The notes under the pieces were generated by a model. That model saw only the letters and a list, made by a program, of their open reading frames with translations, did no database searches and was not told the origin of the DNA. Positions 1 through 10,744 of a stretch of DNA of 64,000 nucleotides are shown piece by piece (within the stretch, counting starts at the first letter, position 1; every line of letters begins with the position of its first letter). The position numbers were made by a program, and so were the translations under genes. Source of the DNA: Hortaea werneckii (Eukaryota > Ascomycota > Dothideomycetes > Mycosphaerellales > Teratosphaeriaceae); contig JBAOKB010000094.1 in the NCBI GenBank assembly GCA_037044905.1, positions 124,001 to 188,000 of the forward strand, given 5' to 3'.

Positions 1-600
1 TACTGCTCGGACATCACGCGGACATTCCCCCTCACCGGCACCTTCACCAAAGAAAGCAAAGAAATCTACACCCTCGTGCTCCACATGCAGAGCGAATGCA
101 TGAAGATGATCCAAGCCGGGGTAAAATGGGAAGACGTGCACATGAAAGCCCACGCGCTCGCCGCCGAAGGCCTCCGCACCCTCGGCATCCTCAATCGGAA
201 CCTCTCCATCGACAAGATCCTCGACACCAGAGTGACAACCCGTTTCCTGCCCCACGGCCTTGGCCACTATCTCGGCATGGACACGCACGACTGTGGCGGG
301 AACCCCAACCACGACGACCCGGACGAGATGTTCAAGTACCTGCGCATCCGCGGCGTATTGCCTGCGAACTCCGTCGTGACCAACGAGCCGGGGATCTATT
401 TCCGGAAATTCCCTCTGGAGCAGGAACTCAAGGACGGGAGATGGGAGGGGATTATCGACCAGGAGGTTCTGAAGCGGTATTGGGACGTCGGTGGCGTGAG
501 GATCGAAGACGATATTTGGGTGAAAGAGGGAGGGTGTGAGAATTTGACCATGGTGAAGAGTGGGTTGGAGTATGTAGAAGCGACGGTCAACGGGTCGTGA
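1..600 (+). CDS. Xaa-Pro aminopeptidase / prolidase, M24B family (5' partial)
   Basis: The reading frame is open from base 1, so the N-terminal half lies outside the window; about 199 residues remain. The M24 'pita-bread' metal-binding residues that should be in this half are visible: the Asp of YCSDITRTFP, the His of HGLGHYLGMDTHDCGG, the Glu of TNEPGIYF and the Glu of GGVRIEDD. Enzymes of this family use two Mn or Zn ions to cleave Xaa-Pro bonds, either in dipeptides (prolidase) or at peptide N-termini. No signal peptide can be judged because the start is missing. The layout matches the fungal PEPP/prolidase-like group, but I cannot separate aminopeptidase P from prolidase on this fragment. 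The next gene starts about 590 nt downstream on the same strand. Confidence 0.93.
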   Translation, partial: YCSDITRTFPLTGTFTKESKEIYTLVLHMQSECMKMIQAGVKWEDVHMKAHALAAEGLRTLGILNRNLSIDKILDTRVTTRFLPHGLGHYLGMDTHDCGGNPNHDDPDEMFKYLRIRGVLPANSVVTNEPGIYFRKFPLEQELKDGRWEGIIDQEVLKRYWDVGGVRIEDDIWVKEGGCENLTMVKSGLEYVEATVNGS

Positions 601-1190
601 TAGTTTTTCCCCAGCAGAACCAGGCAGAGCTGGCAGAGCTGGTGTGGCGAGTGGGGGAGTCTAGAATGGCATATCGCCTTCTTATCACTTGGCATCTGCA
701 CGGTTTTCCCACACCACTTCCTCTAGTAGCATCTAAACACTGACATTGCTCCGTCGCTTGCTCTAGTGGACATTTCGCTTCAGTCACAAGTACGATATAC
801 CCTTTCAACGCCGGCCGAAACTTACAGAGTTGCACCCTTTGCCCCATCCCCACAAACGACTATCGTGCCAAGAACTTCCCTTCGCCCCTCCGATTGGCCC
901 GTCCCTGGGCTCCTTCCTATTCGAGCTAGTATTCTACCCTGACGACTTGTTCGCAGCTACTTGAATGAGAAAGACCCAAGACTCTTGGTATGGGGGCGAC
1001 TAAGGCATGCACAACTCACCCCAACCCCGAGGCGCTGCATGCAAAGAAGATGGTGGGCTGTGCGGGCAACGACTATGTTTCTGCGCGCGAGGTCCCAATG
1101 GCAGGTATATATAAATCCCATCAACCCATCAAGGTGGCAGGCATCCTGCACCCACACCTCTTTACATCCTCTCATCATCCCCAATAAAAA
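601..1190. other. Intergenic region and promoter of the M43 protease
   Basis: No credible coding frame. The proximal 90 nt contain a TATA box and a CT/CA-rich leader before the ATG at 1191. Confidence 0.6.
1106..1115 (+). promoter_or_regulatory. TATA box of the M43 metalloprotease gene
   Basis: TATATATAAA lies about 76 nt upstream of the ATG at 1191, the usual distance in filamentous fungi. A clear TATA box suits a regulated secreted-enzyme gene. Confidence 0.65.
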
Positions 1191-2245
1191 ATGCGCTCCA
1201 CAGTACTTCTCCTGCAGGCTGTAGCCGCAGCTACCGCGGTCCTTGCTCAGGAAGAGCAGCAAGAGTATACCCGGTGCTACACGCCTATTACAGGCAACCC
1301 GCCGCCGGAGCTGGACACGGAGATCACGCAGGATGAGGTCGAGAAGCGATCGTTGTTTGGCGGGTTTGAGATTGATACTTATGTCCATGTGATTACGACG
1401 GAGGCCAAGGAGGGGATGTATCCACGGGAGATGGTTGAGGATCAGGTGAGTTTCTGTCAATACAGCCTTTCTACTTTCCTTTCCTCTTTTTATTTTTTTT
1501 TCTTTCTCTCTTTATTTTTCATTTGAGGAAAAACGAAAGAAAGAAAGAATCGTCCAGGCACATCTCTAATCATGGACCACAGATGCGCGTAATGAACGAA
1601 GAATACAACCCCTCCGGAATCTCCTTCAACACAAAGAGCATCGACTTCTACGTCAACGACACCTGGGCGACAACGGTCGACGGCCCGGTCGAAATCGAAT
1701 ACAAGACGGCGCTCCGCAAGGGCACCTACGACGATCTGAACCTGTACTTCCTTAGCGACCTCGGCGGCGGGCTCTTGGGGTTCTGCTATTTTCCCGAAAG
1801 GGACCCGAGTGAGCTGCAGAGGACCATCGACGGGTGCGTGAATCTCGCGGGCTCGATGCCGGGCGCCGAAGTGACGAATTATAATATGGGATTCACCGCT
1901 GTGCATGAGACTGGCCATGTAAGATCTCTCTCCCCCTCTTTGCTTCCCCAATCCTTCCACCTTTTTCCAACAGATTTCTAATTCCCGACGCAGTGGCTAG
2001 GACTCTACCACGTCTTCCAAGGCCAATCCTGCGACGGCTTCGGCGACTACGTGCTCGACACCCCCGCGCAGAAGAACGCCACGCGCGGGTGTCCCACCAT
2101 CCAGGACTCTTGCCCCTGGCGGTTCGGTCTCGACTCGATCCATAATTTCATGGATTACTCTTATGACGAGTGTCTCGAGCGGTTTACCCCGCTGCAGTCG
2201 CTGAGGATGCTGTGGTCTTATACTACGCTGCGGTTGGGGAGGTAA
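1191..2245 (+). CDS. Secreted M43 (pappalysin-like) zinc metalloprotease
   Basis: Three exons, 1191-1445, 1583-1918 and 1994-2245, joined in phase 0 (donors gtgagt and gtaaga), give about 280 residues, the usual length for fungal extracellular MEP1-type proteases. Residues 1-20 form a signal peptide ending near VLAQ. A VEKRS dibasic site (about residue 50) could be a Kex2 cleavage point. The extended zinc motif HETGHWLGLYH is split by intron 2 exactly after HETGH, and the downstream Met-turn reads NFMDYS. Several Cys follow the zinc site, as in the secreted fungal M43B group, which degrade extracellular protein and are sometimes linked to host interaction. All catalytic residues are present and the frame is intact. 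Confidence 0.93.
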
Positions 2246-2818
2246 AGATGAAGAAGGAGTAGGCTGTGAGGGTACGCGGGGGCCAACGTGGGTTGCTTGA
2301 TGAGATAGATGAGATAGATGAGTCCACGATATAAAGTTCGAAACTTATTAAACGTCTAGATAAGCTAGGACGGTCCTCTGCCCTCTTCTCGTGTGCGAAG
2401 GTGATACGTCTGAATATAAAAGCCTACGGATGACTGATGACATCGGCACCCCCCGTTATATCATATTCTCATCGTCTGAAAATTTTCGAATTGTAAGCAG
2501 GTCACCACAACTTCAGACCCAGTAATTCTGATCTTACAACCTAGACTTCCTACAAAAATCCCAAAATCGATCACAGCTTATTACTTTAGAAGAAGTATTG
2601 CCACACCGAAGGCGCAACAAATTGGCGCAGAGGATCCAAAAAGGAAAAAAAGAGGCCCGGGGAGGGTGGGGGGGGGGGGGGGGGGGGGGGGAGAAAGGAG
2701 CAAACATGAGTATAGACCGATATTCCTAGTCGCAAGGTTCCTACATCCGAGTTTGGACTGTATTCTGATATATACTTTCCCTTCACAATGAAATCGGTCG
2801 CTTCCCGCAATGATACCG
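2246..2818. other. Intergenic region between convergent genes, with G24 tract
   Basis: No gene is seen. It holds a short GATGAGATA tandem (about 2298-2320), a GAAAATTTTCG palindrome at 2478-2488 and the homopolymer listed separately. Confidence 0.5.
2668..2691 (+). repeat. Homopolymer G24
   Basis: An uninterrupted run of 24 G. It is one of four long G or C runs in the first 12 kb. Length may be inaccurate in any assembly. Confidence 0.9.
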
Positions 2819-4225
2819 TCATCGTACACTTTCTCCCGGCTCTCCATACCGGTACTGATGGATCGTCACCTTTCGTGTCGGCCTCGAAGTCTCCGTCGAC
2901 GATGTAGAGCTCTTCGGTGTGCTGGACAGAGCTATCGGACTACGCTCCGCCGTTTGCAAGGAGGAGCGCGAGATCTTCAAGCCATTCCGCTCAGCTGTCT
3001 CCTCCTCTGGCTCGAAGATCCCCCCTGCGGGACATTCACGAACAATCGTCCGGGACTCCGTTTGATCTGACTCTTCCCGCACGCCCTTACGCTTTCCATC
3101 CAAAGCATCAGCAGCTCGTCGACGATGCCGGTCCCTTCGCTCAACCGAACCCTCACCCTCATCAACATCGCCCTGATCCGTGGACCCGGCTATAAAGCTT
3201 TCAGGCGCAAGCTCCCAATGTTGCGTATATCCCTCCTCTACCCGTACGCCCTGCCGTCTCCTATCCGAGGAATCGTTATCTCTGCCGCGATATCGAGAGC
3301 CATGCTCACCAGACCTCTGACTCCAAGCCCGAGATCCCCCCTCCCTATCCTTCCTCCCCACCGCAACATCTTCTTCAAACCGTACATGTTGTTCCCCCGC
3401 CCCTGACCGTCGCGAAGAAGACCTATCACTTTGCGCGCTTTTCCCGGGGGAAGATTCCTTCGAGAAGACGAACCCCTTAGCTGAGTCGTCCCTCCGATGT
3501 CGTAGTGGGGGGAGGTTGCTGAGGCCTGGGGAGGCTATGATGGGAGAGGTGATTGGAGAGGGGATTTGGAGCTGGGTTTGGGGCTTGAGACTTGGTCGGA
3601 GGGGGTTGGTGTCGACTTGGAGAGGACTTTGGGGGGAAGATGTGAGGTTTAGATTGGAGGTTCGATGGTTCCGCTCCGAATTGTTAGGAGGGTTGATTCG
3701 CTCGTCCGTGGCGACCCGGGGGTGCTTTTGGGAGGGTGCGAAATCAAAAATGGTCTTTTCCTCTGGGGTTAGGGGTCTATGTCCCTCATTCGCCCTCCGA
3801 TCAGGTGTTCGGTCATGCTGCGGAGGATCCCAGCTCCGGATCCTGGGAGACACTGCTGCGGGTTTAACTTCAACCGTGGAGTATCTCGACGGCGAAGAGA
3901 CAGATAACGAGTCCTCAGAGGAGATTGGAGTCCCAGATGATGAGGCGCTATGGCGGCTTGTCCTCGAACTCCGTCTTCGATGACGTCCAGTAACCTCGCG
4001 GTAGACCCTTTCGATACCGTCTCTCCCTTCCGTGACAATTAAATCATCGTGTCTTTCTCTTCTAAGACTTGGCATATTGAGACCAGTGTAAGATTTCTGG
4101 ACTAGTCGGTGGTCAACCTTGTCGCATAGTCGAGTTGCAGTTGCGTTCCGGCAAGGGCGTTCGGTTTCGATGATTTGGCGTGCTCCAGTGGGTTGGACGT
4201 AGATTTCCCGTTCGACGACACACAT
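2819..4225 (-). CDS. Disordered fungal protein of unknown function
   Basis: A single 468-residue frame. I do not recognise a named domain. The N-terminus MCVVEREIYV, followed by a short Cys-containing stretch (RPCRNATATRLC), resembles an N-terminal motif I associate with many uncharacterised Pezizomycotina proteins. The rest, roughly residues 75-468, is Ser, Pro, Arg and Glu rich and probably intrinsically disordered, with repeated SR/RRR clusters and no transmembrane segment or signal peptide. The frame is long and uninterrupted and codon choice looks coding, so I think it is real. It is convergent with the M43 gene, and its upstream region runs into a 2.2-kb gene-poor stretch. Confidence 0.7.
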   Translation of the reverse strand: MCVVEREIYVQPTGARQIIETERPCRNATATRLCDKVDHRLVQKSYTGLNMPSLRRERHDDLIVTEGRDGIERVYREVTGRHRRRSSRTSRHSASSSGTPISSEDSLSVSSPSRYSTVEVKPAAVSPRIRSWDPPQHDRTPDRRANEGHRPLTPEEKTIFDFAPSQKHPRVATDERINPPNNSERNHRTSNLNLTSSPQSPLQVDTNPLRPSLKPQTQLQIPSPITSPIIASPGLSNLPPLRHRRDDSAKGFVFSKESSPGKSAQSDRSSSRRSGAGEQHVRFEEDVAVGRKDREGGSRAWSQRSGEHGSRYRGRDNDSSDRRRQGVRVEEGYTQHWELAPESFIAGSTDQGDVDEGEGSVERRDRHRRRAADALDGKRKGVREESDQTESRTIVRECPAGGIFEPEEETAERNGLKISRSSLQTAERSPIALSSTPKSSTSSTETSRPTRKVTIHQYRYGEPGESVR

Positions 4226-5874
4226 CCCAAGAGGCGGGAAATCAGATGGTTGGAAGACTAGTCTCGCTCAAGACGGTTGAGTTGTTCTGTGCTTTTCTAT
4301 ATCGTGATCCCGAGTGCTTCAAAGCCAGAAGGAAATGATTAGGATCTTTTCCCGTCGACGCGAGGCATGTCTACAAAGGCACTATCGCCGCGATTGGTGA
4401 GTCGTGATGTCTTCCGTGGTAACAGTGTCGAATATGCGTGAGCAGGGACGTATAGCAGGTCAACTCCTTCAGGCCAAACCAAGTAATAGCCGTACAAAAC
4501 CAAAAGCCAAAGAGAACAGCGACCCAACATATTTATACTCATACAAACCCTTCCCATCAGCCAATCCCAGGCGTCCAGCTAGGAACTCCATCGTCGCTGC
4601 AGCCTACAGCTGTGTTGGTTTTACCACCAAAGTTTCCATCCCCTCCGTCATCCACAGACGCAGACATGAAGCTGCACCTCTTCTCTCTCACACACAGCCC
4701 CGAGATGCAAGTCCGTGCTGACCATGCACATCAATTTGGACTTGAACAGGTGCACCGCCACGCCAGGAACATCCGGGCTCTCTTGAGGCTGGAGTAGTGC
4801 ACATGATCTCTCCGTCTGGTGTAGTAGTGCTGTGAGGCTGGTGCACGGCTTACGACTAGCGCCACAGGCGGGTTCCTGGTGCCTGATAGTGATGAGGAGG
4901 AGCAGGGGAACGCGGAGTATATTTTATCTTGGTGTGGCTTCATTTGAAGTGAACGGCGTTCCGAACTCGCTGTATAGATGGGGGAGCGGCTCCGGACTAA
5001 CTCTGCGACCATCACACTGTGAACCTCTCTCCAATCCCCATGGCCACGGGCGTGTTCTGAACGGCCTTTGAACGGATCAGAGATAGAAGGAAACGGGAGG
5101 AACGTCGATCGCGCCGGAGTGTGGCTGAGGTAGTCAGCCCAGAAATAGTATGAATATTATTACGCCTGGACACAGCAAAGATAAGAATGCCGCTCAACTT
5201 AGTGCTTCAATCTTCAATTGAACAAAATTCCCTGTCCCCTCCTTTTCCCAAACAAATGCTCTCCATACCTTTCCCGACTTCCTTTCAAAGACACAAAACT
5301 CCCATATCACAACTCGTCCCCCCATCTCTCAACCCATCACCTCTCTGCAGCCACACCAGCCCGACCCCCTCGAGGCGCAGACACCCAAAAGCATACGCGA
5401 CGACGACGCACGGCCTGTTGGTATCACCGGGATGGAGGGTGGGGGCTAAACATCTTCCCCATCATCATATTCATTGGGGGCCAAAAGAAAGGGGGGCGGA
5501 GCACGAGATGTGGCCTGACCTATACTTCCCTACTACGCCACAGATCTTGTCCACCAGACGTGAATCATGCAGGTCCGTTGAAGCTGACAGGAGCCGTGCA
5601 ATGACGTTGTATCAATTTTCCTGGGTAGCGTCTTTGCATAGGAAAGATGTTGTGAGAGTCCACGCAGTAAGACAGACCGTCCAGACGCTGCTGGCGGGGG
5701 AACAGTGCGATCCGAACCCGAACCCGAGATGTACAGACCAAACCCTAACCCTGGTGCACCATTCTATTGCGAGCCTGCAGCACTGGACACAACAACAGTC
5801 TTGAGAGATTTTCGAGACGAAGAAGACACAACGCGCGACAGAAGATCATGAGTGTGGTCAGTTCGCACTGCCCG

Positions 5875-5916
<42 letters not shown>

Positions 5917-6475
5917 CCAAAGTTCACTGTATCAGGCTTTTTGTTGATGCCTGGCCTAATGTTAAAACTTCCCTCATTCGCAACAAAAATTGGTAGACTT
6001 GTGCGATATAGTGATACAATTACAGAATATGCTTATGTACTATGTACAGAAAATTTTCGCTTTAGGTCCGGTAAGAGGCCTGATTGAGGTTAAGCTGTGA
6101 AAGCATATATGTAGCCTCCAGTAAATGGAGAGGCTGTTTCGATCGCCCGTGATCCTTTTTAGAAGCGGGAGCCGCGAAGGTGATGGGATCTTGGGTTGAA
6201 GTGTATGCGGCGGATGAGGGACATGAAGGCCCGCCGGCACTGATCGTGTGGCATCGGATCGTGGTGACAGACTGGGCCTGCTCGAGGTTCAAGGCCACTT
6301 TCGATCTCGCTGCTCTAACCCTCAGGCCTGCGAGAACCAAATTCTGCAACGAGGCGGATAAAAATTCGCCATCTCTCTCTCCATCTCTCCTAAACCAATA
6401 TACCTCAACACGCCCAAACACCCTCCAGACCTCCCCCTTCACCCAACAGCGGCCATCCTAATAACATACGTTCTT
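4226..6475. other. Gene-poor 2.2-kb stretch with a C38 tract
   Basis: Several frames of 60-200 codons exist on both strands, but none shows a domain, a signal peptide or coding-like composition. It presumably holds the promoter of the disordered-protein gene and the 3' flank of the Mrp21 gene. A GAAAATTTTCG palindrome at 6049-6059 matches the one at 2478-2488. Confidence 0.5.
5875..5912 (+). repeat. Homopolymer C38
   Basis: An uninterrupted run of 38 C between flanks that are not C-rich. The opposite strand is a G38 run, which can form G-quadruplex stacks. Confidence 0.9.
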
Positions 6476-7264
6476 CTACCAACCCTGCTTCTTCATCTTC
6501 TGCACCAACCCCACAACCCCTCTAAACCCCTCCTTAAACCGTCTCCGCCACCTCTCACTATGCAACCGCTTGCGCTTCAACCCGGGCCGCTCATGGAACC
6601 GCTGGCGCTGGAAATCCCTCCGCACGCTGTTCCGGGCACACTGGATTTCGAGGGCGCGGAAAGCGCGGGCGGGATCCATAGTCGTCGAGTTCGTGTAGAC
6701 GGTGCGGCCGACGGAGGCGTTGAGCTTGAAGGGGAGTTTGCCGGCGGTCTTGTCCGGGACGGTGGGGGGAGGGCGGTTGGTGTTCGTCGGGTCCAGCATG
6801 CGCGAGACGACGTTGGGGTCGCTGCTGTTCCTGCTGGCGCCGCGTTGGGGGAGCTGGCGTCCCCCACCTGCCCGCGATGGTTGCATGGCGCTGAAGAGGT
6901 CGTCGAGTGAGCTCCCCGGGGCGGGTTGGTAGGATCCCATGGCTGCGCCGCGGGAGCGCGGGTTGTTGGGTTGGTAGGAGGAGGATTTGAATTTGCTGGT
7001 TCGGGATTGCGGGGCGGCTGGGGTGCCTTTGTCGCCGTCGAGGGCGGAGTCGAGGAGGTGAGAGATGTCGCTGCTGACGCCGCTGCGGGTGCGGGAGGGG
7101 TCCGAAGGGGGGTTATCTTGGAGGCGATGGGAGGAGGTTGAGAAGTTGCGGGGAGCAGGTGAGAGAAAGGCCCGTCGGCATTGTCGGGCAGGTGCTTGGA
7201 GGCGGGGAAGGAGGGACTGTGGATGGGACCTGGTAGCCATCTCGGTGATACGGAGGAGATCCAT
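6476..7264 (-). CDS. MRP21: Mitochondrial small-subunit ribosomal protein bS21m (Mrp21-like)
   Basis: A 262-residue frame. The C-terminal ~65 residues carry the bacterial S21 signature: an Arg/Lys-rich helix with ARNSVRRDF and ERPGLKRKR followed by WRRRFKEGF. S21 sits on the platform of the small ribosomal subunit. The N-terminus is a mitochondrial presequence rich in Arg and Ser. The most upstream ATG gives MDLLRITE first; the internal Met at residue 9 (7240), followed by ATRSHPQSLL and then ARQCRRAF, makes a better presequence and may be the true start. The middle third is low-complexity and Ser/Pro/Gly rich, as in other fungal Mrp21 proteins. It is divergent from the RBM25 gene. Confidence 0.88.
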   Translation of the reverse strand: MDLLRITEMATRSHPQSLLPRLQAPARQCRRAFLSPAPRNFSTSSHRLQDNPPSDPSRTRSGVSSDISHLLDSALDGDKGTPAAPQSRTSKFKSSSYQPNNPRSRGAAMGSYQPAPGSSLDDLFSAMQPSRAGGGRQLPQRGASRNSSDPNVVSRMLDPTNTNRPPPTVPDKTAGKLPFKLNASVGRTVYTNSTTMDPARAFRALEIQCARNSVRRDFQRQRFHERPGLKRKRLHSERWRRRFKEGFRGVVGLVQKMKKQGW

Positions 7265-7649
7265 GGCGGTGGTGGAGCGGAACCCCAGTGATTACCTAGG
7301 TAGGTAGTAGCGGCGGGCAGTTCAATGGCGGAAGTCCATCTGCAGGTTGCGGAGGTGAGGGCGGAGGAGGGAAATCTGCTGATGCCTGAGGCACGCGAGC
7401 ATCTTACCTTACTAGGTAGCTTTCAGATGTCGCGGCTCAGCTGCAACCAAACTTCAAGAAACCTGCGCGTCGCACGCAAGACGGCGGTAACGATTCGTAT
7501 TCCACCCCACGCCGCACGGCGGCGACGACGTGCACGAGCAATTACTGTCTTATCACGTGATCTTCGTTAACTTGCGCGCCCCCTTTGAAGCCGTTGGAGA
7601 AAGCCTCGACAGCCAATTCTAGGGCTCCGGCCTTGTTCTTCGCGCAAAC
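7265..7649. promoter_or_regulatory. Bidirectional promoter region, Mrp21 / RBM25
   Basis: The 385 nt lie between two divergent start codons and must serve both genes. Two TTACCTAGGTAGGT-like or TTACTAGGTAG-like stretches (around 7293 and 7409) and a TATCACGTGATC E-box palindrome (around 7552) are visible. No TATA box is seen. Confidence 0.55.
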
Positions 7650-9977
7650 ATGGCCTACAACTACGGCGCTCCCCCCGGGTTCGGCGGTGGCAGCGGTGGT
7701 TCCCAAACGCCTTATGGCGCAGCACCGGGGTTCGGTGCACCGCCAGGTATGGCCCCGCCAGGTTACGACACCCAGTCACCCGCCAACATGAATTTCTCCC
7801 AGTTCCAACCCCCGCCGAACATGCCGGCCAATTTCGACCCGACGGCCTCGGTCATAAGGATGGGAGTCGATCAACCGGATAGTAGACGAGGTGCTGGCGG
7901 CAGAGGAGCAAACACCGAACCATTAGGCGGCGGCGGCGGCGCGGGTGGTGGCAGAGGGCGAGCCGGATTGGGAAGCGACGCCCGAGGCGGCGGTGGCGGT
8001 CCAAGAGACTTGGAGAGAGATCGTGCAGCGGTAAGGGAAAGTATGATGGCCTTGCAACCGCCTACACGAGAAGAAGTCGCGAGGACAATCTTCGTCGGAG
8101 GCATTGTGGAGAATGCGCCGGGTGATGAGGAGATCGAGACGATTCTCCGTTGTGCGGGAAAGCTTCGTCGCTGGACTCGCGCAACAGATGCTGATGGAAA
8201 GAGATGTCGGTTCGGATTCGCCGAGTATGAGGACGTAGACAGCTTGGAGGCCGCCAACGAAATATACAAAGACGGTGCGGTCGAAGTGCCACTATTGGAT
8301 AAGGCTGGTGTGGCTGAGAAAGACGAGGAAGGCGAATCGAAGAAGGCGAAGTTACTCGTGGTGGTTGATGAGCAGAGTTAAGAATATATTCGTACTTGGA
8401 AGAGCAAGGGTCGGGAAGACGATGACGCGAGGCAGTTTAGGATCGATGGATGCAAGGAAGATCTGAGGCAATGCCTCACTACTCTGTTCAACAACACGGC
8501 GTTCAATGCGAATCAACAAAATGGTGCAACCAATGGTAACGGAGACACCGAAATGGCGGACACGAATGGCGATGCGAAAGACGGTGTTGAAGTCGCCACA
8601 CTCCCTGTGACACTGGAAGACGAGCTTTCCGACATTCCCGCCGAACAACGCGCACAAGTGGCATCCGAGATTCGCGCTTTCCGCGACCGCTCGAACAAGC
8701 GCGACCTTGAGCGCCTGCGTCGCGAGGAAGAGCTGGAGCAAGCAGAGCGCAACCGTTCATCCATCGCAGCTCGTCTAAACCGTCTCGCCTCACCACCTCC
8801 CACAGGTCCAAATGGAGCACCGGCCGGCCCTCGCGCAGTCGCAGGCGCCCCGGCAGGACCCAAAGGATACCGAGGCGCCCAGCTACCAAACGACTACGTC
8901 AATGGCGTAGCGTTCACGAGCAGCAATGGATATAACCGCGAGGACGAAGATGCGGAAGAAAGTGATGAGGAGCTCGAACGACGCCGTCTGGCCAAGCGCA
9001 ACGAGGATCTTGAACGTCAATACGCCGACGCGGAGCGTAAATGGCTTAACCGCGAACGTACTCGTAGCGCTGCCATATCGCGCGAAAACGACCGCGAAGC
9101 GAAGGAGAAAGCGGAACAGGAGCGAGAAAAGGCGGCGTTGAGGAGGCGTCTGGCGGACTGGGATGACGATCACGAGATGCGGGTCGCGGAGGAGGAGTAC
9201 TATGAAGATCGCTCGAGCTGGTTACGGCGACGCGGGGTTTTCAGGGAGAAAGAAGAACGTGCCGATGCCAGAGACCGGGTGGACGAGGAGAGGGATCTAC
9301 GAAACGAGGCGGAAGCAAAGGGCCAGGCCGATGCGTTCCTGGATCGCATGGGAAGTCAGATGGAAGGCGTCCGCCCGGAGCCTGCCCAACAACAACAACC
9401 CTCCGGCGCCGCAGGAGGCTTCAAGATCAGTCTCGGGTCCGCAGCGGCCAAAAACCGCGCCGCTACAACCCAGCACTCGACCCATCCCGCCCCGATCCGC
9501 CGCGGCCTCGCCGAGGTCGAAGGCCTCCTCGACGACGAAGACGACGCAGCAGCCACGGGGCGCAAGAAACCCCTGGAACTCAAACCCCTCACGGACCTCT
9601 CCACCGCGCCCGTCCCCAACAGCGGCGAAGACCTGACGGACGAAGAAAAAGCCTCCGCCCGCCGCGCCCTGGCCGCCGAGATCCCCACCACGACCCCGGA
9701 ACTCTTCGCCTACCCCGTCGCCTGGCGCCATTTGACGAGCCAAGTCCTGAATACGCAGATCCGCCCCTTTGTCGAGAAGCGCGTGCTGGATTCGCTAGGC
9801 GTGCAGGAGGAGTTGTTGGTGGAGACGGTTATGCAGGGGCTTGAGGGCAGGAAGGAAGCGAAGGGGATTGTGGAGGAGTTGGAACCTGCGCTTGAGGAGG
9901 AGAGTGAGGGGTTGGTGAGGAAGGTTTGGAGATTGGTGGTCTTTTGGGCGGAGGCGGGGAGGAGGGAGTTGGTTTGA
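7650..9977 (+). CDS. RBM25/Snu71-type U1-associated splicing factor (RRM + PWI), with one in-frame stop
   Basis: One continuous frame runs from MAYNYGAPPG to the end at 9977 (775 codons), broken only by TAA at 8379-8381. The order is that of RBM25: a Gly/Pro-rich N-terminus (1-140), an RRM (about 140-240; TIFVGG near 147 and an RNP1-like CRFGFAEYE), then a conserved post-RRM helix region encoded directly after the stop, a long Arg/Glu-rich coiled segment (about 370-550), and a C-terminal PWI domain (about 680-770, with FAYPVAWRHL and IRPFVEKRV). RBM25 links U1 snRNP to alternative 5' splice sites in the nucleus. Because the post-stop codons continue the family pattern without a shift, I treat it as one gene. 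The stop may be a base error, a polymorphism, or real readthrough or loss. Confidence 0.82.
8379..8381 (+). other. In-frame TAA inside the RBM25-like gene
   Basis: TAA at codon 244, flanked by codons for VVVDEQS before and EYIRTWKSKG after, in the same frame. The best formal intron that would remove it (8351-8440, GTTACT..TTTAG, 90 nt) has a poor donor and would delete conserved residues. Confidence 0.9.
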
Positions 9978-10744
9978 TTTCTTGAGGGGTCGAGGTGGGA
10001 TGTGGAATGGGGAGTTTGGTGCTGGGATTGAGGTGCGGCGTGGAGAGTGCAGGGTGAGGTGGGCATAAAGGAAAAGGGGGAGGGGGTTTGAGGTGGGTGG
10101 ATTGATCGACTTCACGACTGATGCATGCCTGTGTGGGTATGTCCTGTACTTCTTCAAACGTTTCCCGCTATGGTTCGACCCCAGCCCTTCGCGCGCCCCT
10201 CTTCGCGCCCCCCCCCCCCCCCCTCCCTTCCGCAGATTGGCTCAAGTGTTTCAAGTGTTTCCTTTCAAGCGTCCCAGCGGAGCGGTGGGCGGAGGGGGGT
10301 ATATTACGTCCGCTTTTCCCGCCCCGCCCCCCTCACCATCTTGCAATTGAGTTCCGAGTCAATTGCACAAGAAAGATGTTAGCTTGCTCAATTTTTTCCC
10401 CTCACAAAGCGAAGGATAGTCGTATATTAGACAGCTCGGGGACGAATTTTCTTTTTCTTTTCTCATTCATCCATCTTCTGAGGTCGACTTTCTGGTCTGA
10501 GAAAAATCAACGGAGCGCGCAAGCGTCGAATACAGTGTTGATCGGAGCAGACATTGACGATATTGACCTCGAACTCTCTTGCCCGCCTGCCTGCCCGCCT
10601 TAGCATAGCGGAAATCTTCTACGAGTCTACCAGCTCTCGAGAATCGAAGACGAACAAGACCTCAGACTTCTCACCATCTGTGCGACCGACAGAGCAACGG
10701 CGTCAATCCGGAAAAAAACTCAGCCCCAAAGACAAAGAGCAATC
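9978..10744. other. Intergenic region, 5' leader of the next gene, C16 tract
   Basis: No coding frame is credible. A run of 16 C lies at 10208-10223, and a CT/CA-rich leader lies just before the ATG at 10745. Confidence 0.5.

Noticed and set aside
5737..5752. ACCCTAACCCT-like text resembling telomere repeats
   Set aside because: Only two units of CCCTAA-type sequence in mid-window; no array.
5187..5804. A 205-codon plus-strand frame in the gene-poor stretch
   Set aside because: No domain, no signal peptide, irregular codon use, and an overlapping frame of similar length.
5745..5927. Frames encoding poly-Gly or poly-Pro across the C38 tract (likewise at 2.7 and 11.8 kb)
   Set aside because: They arise from the homopolymer itself and have no conserved flanks.
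8351..8440. A 90-nt intron removing the TAA in the RBM25-like gene
   Set aside because: GTTACT is a weak donor, no good branch site is seen, and it would delete residues that fit the family.
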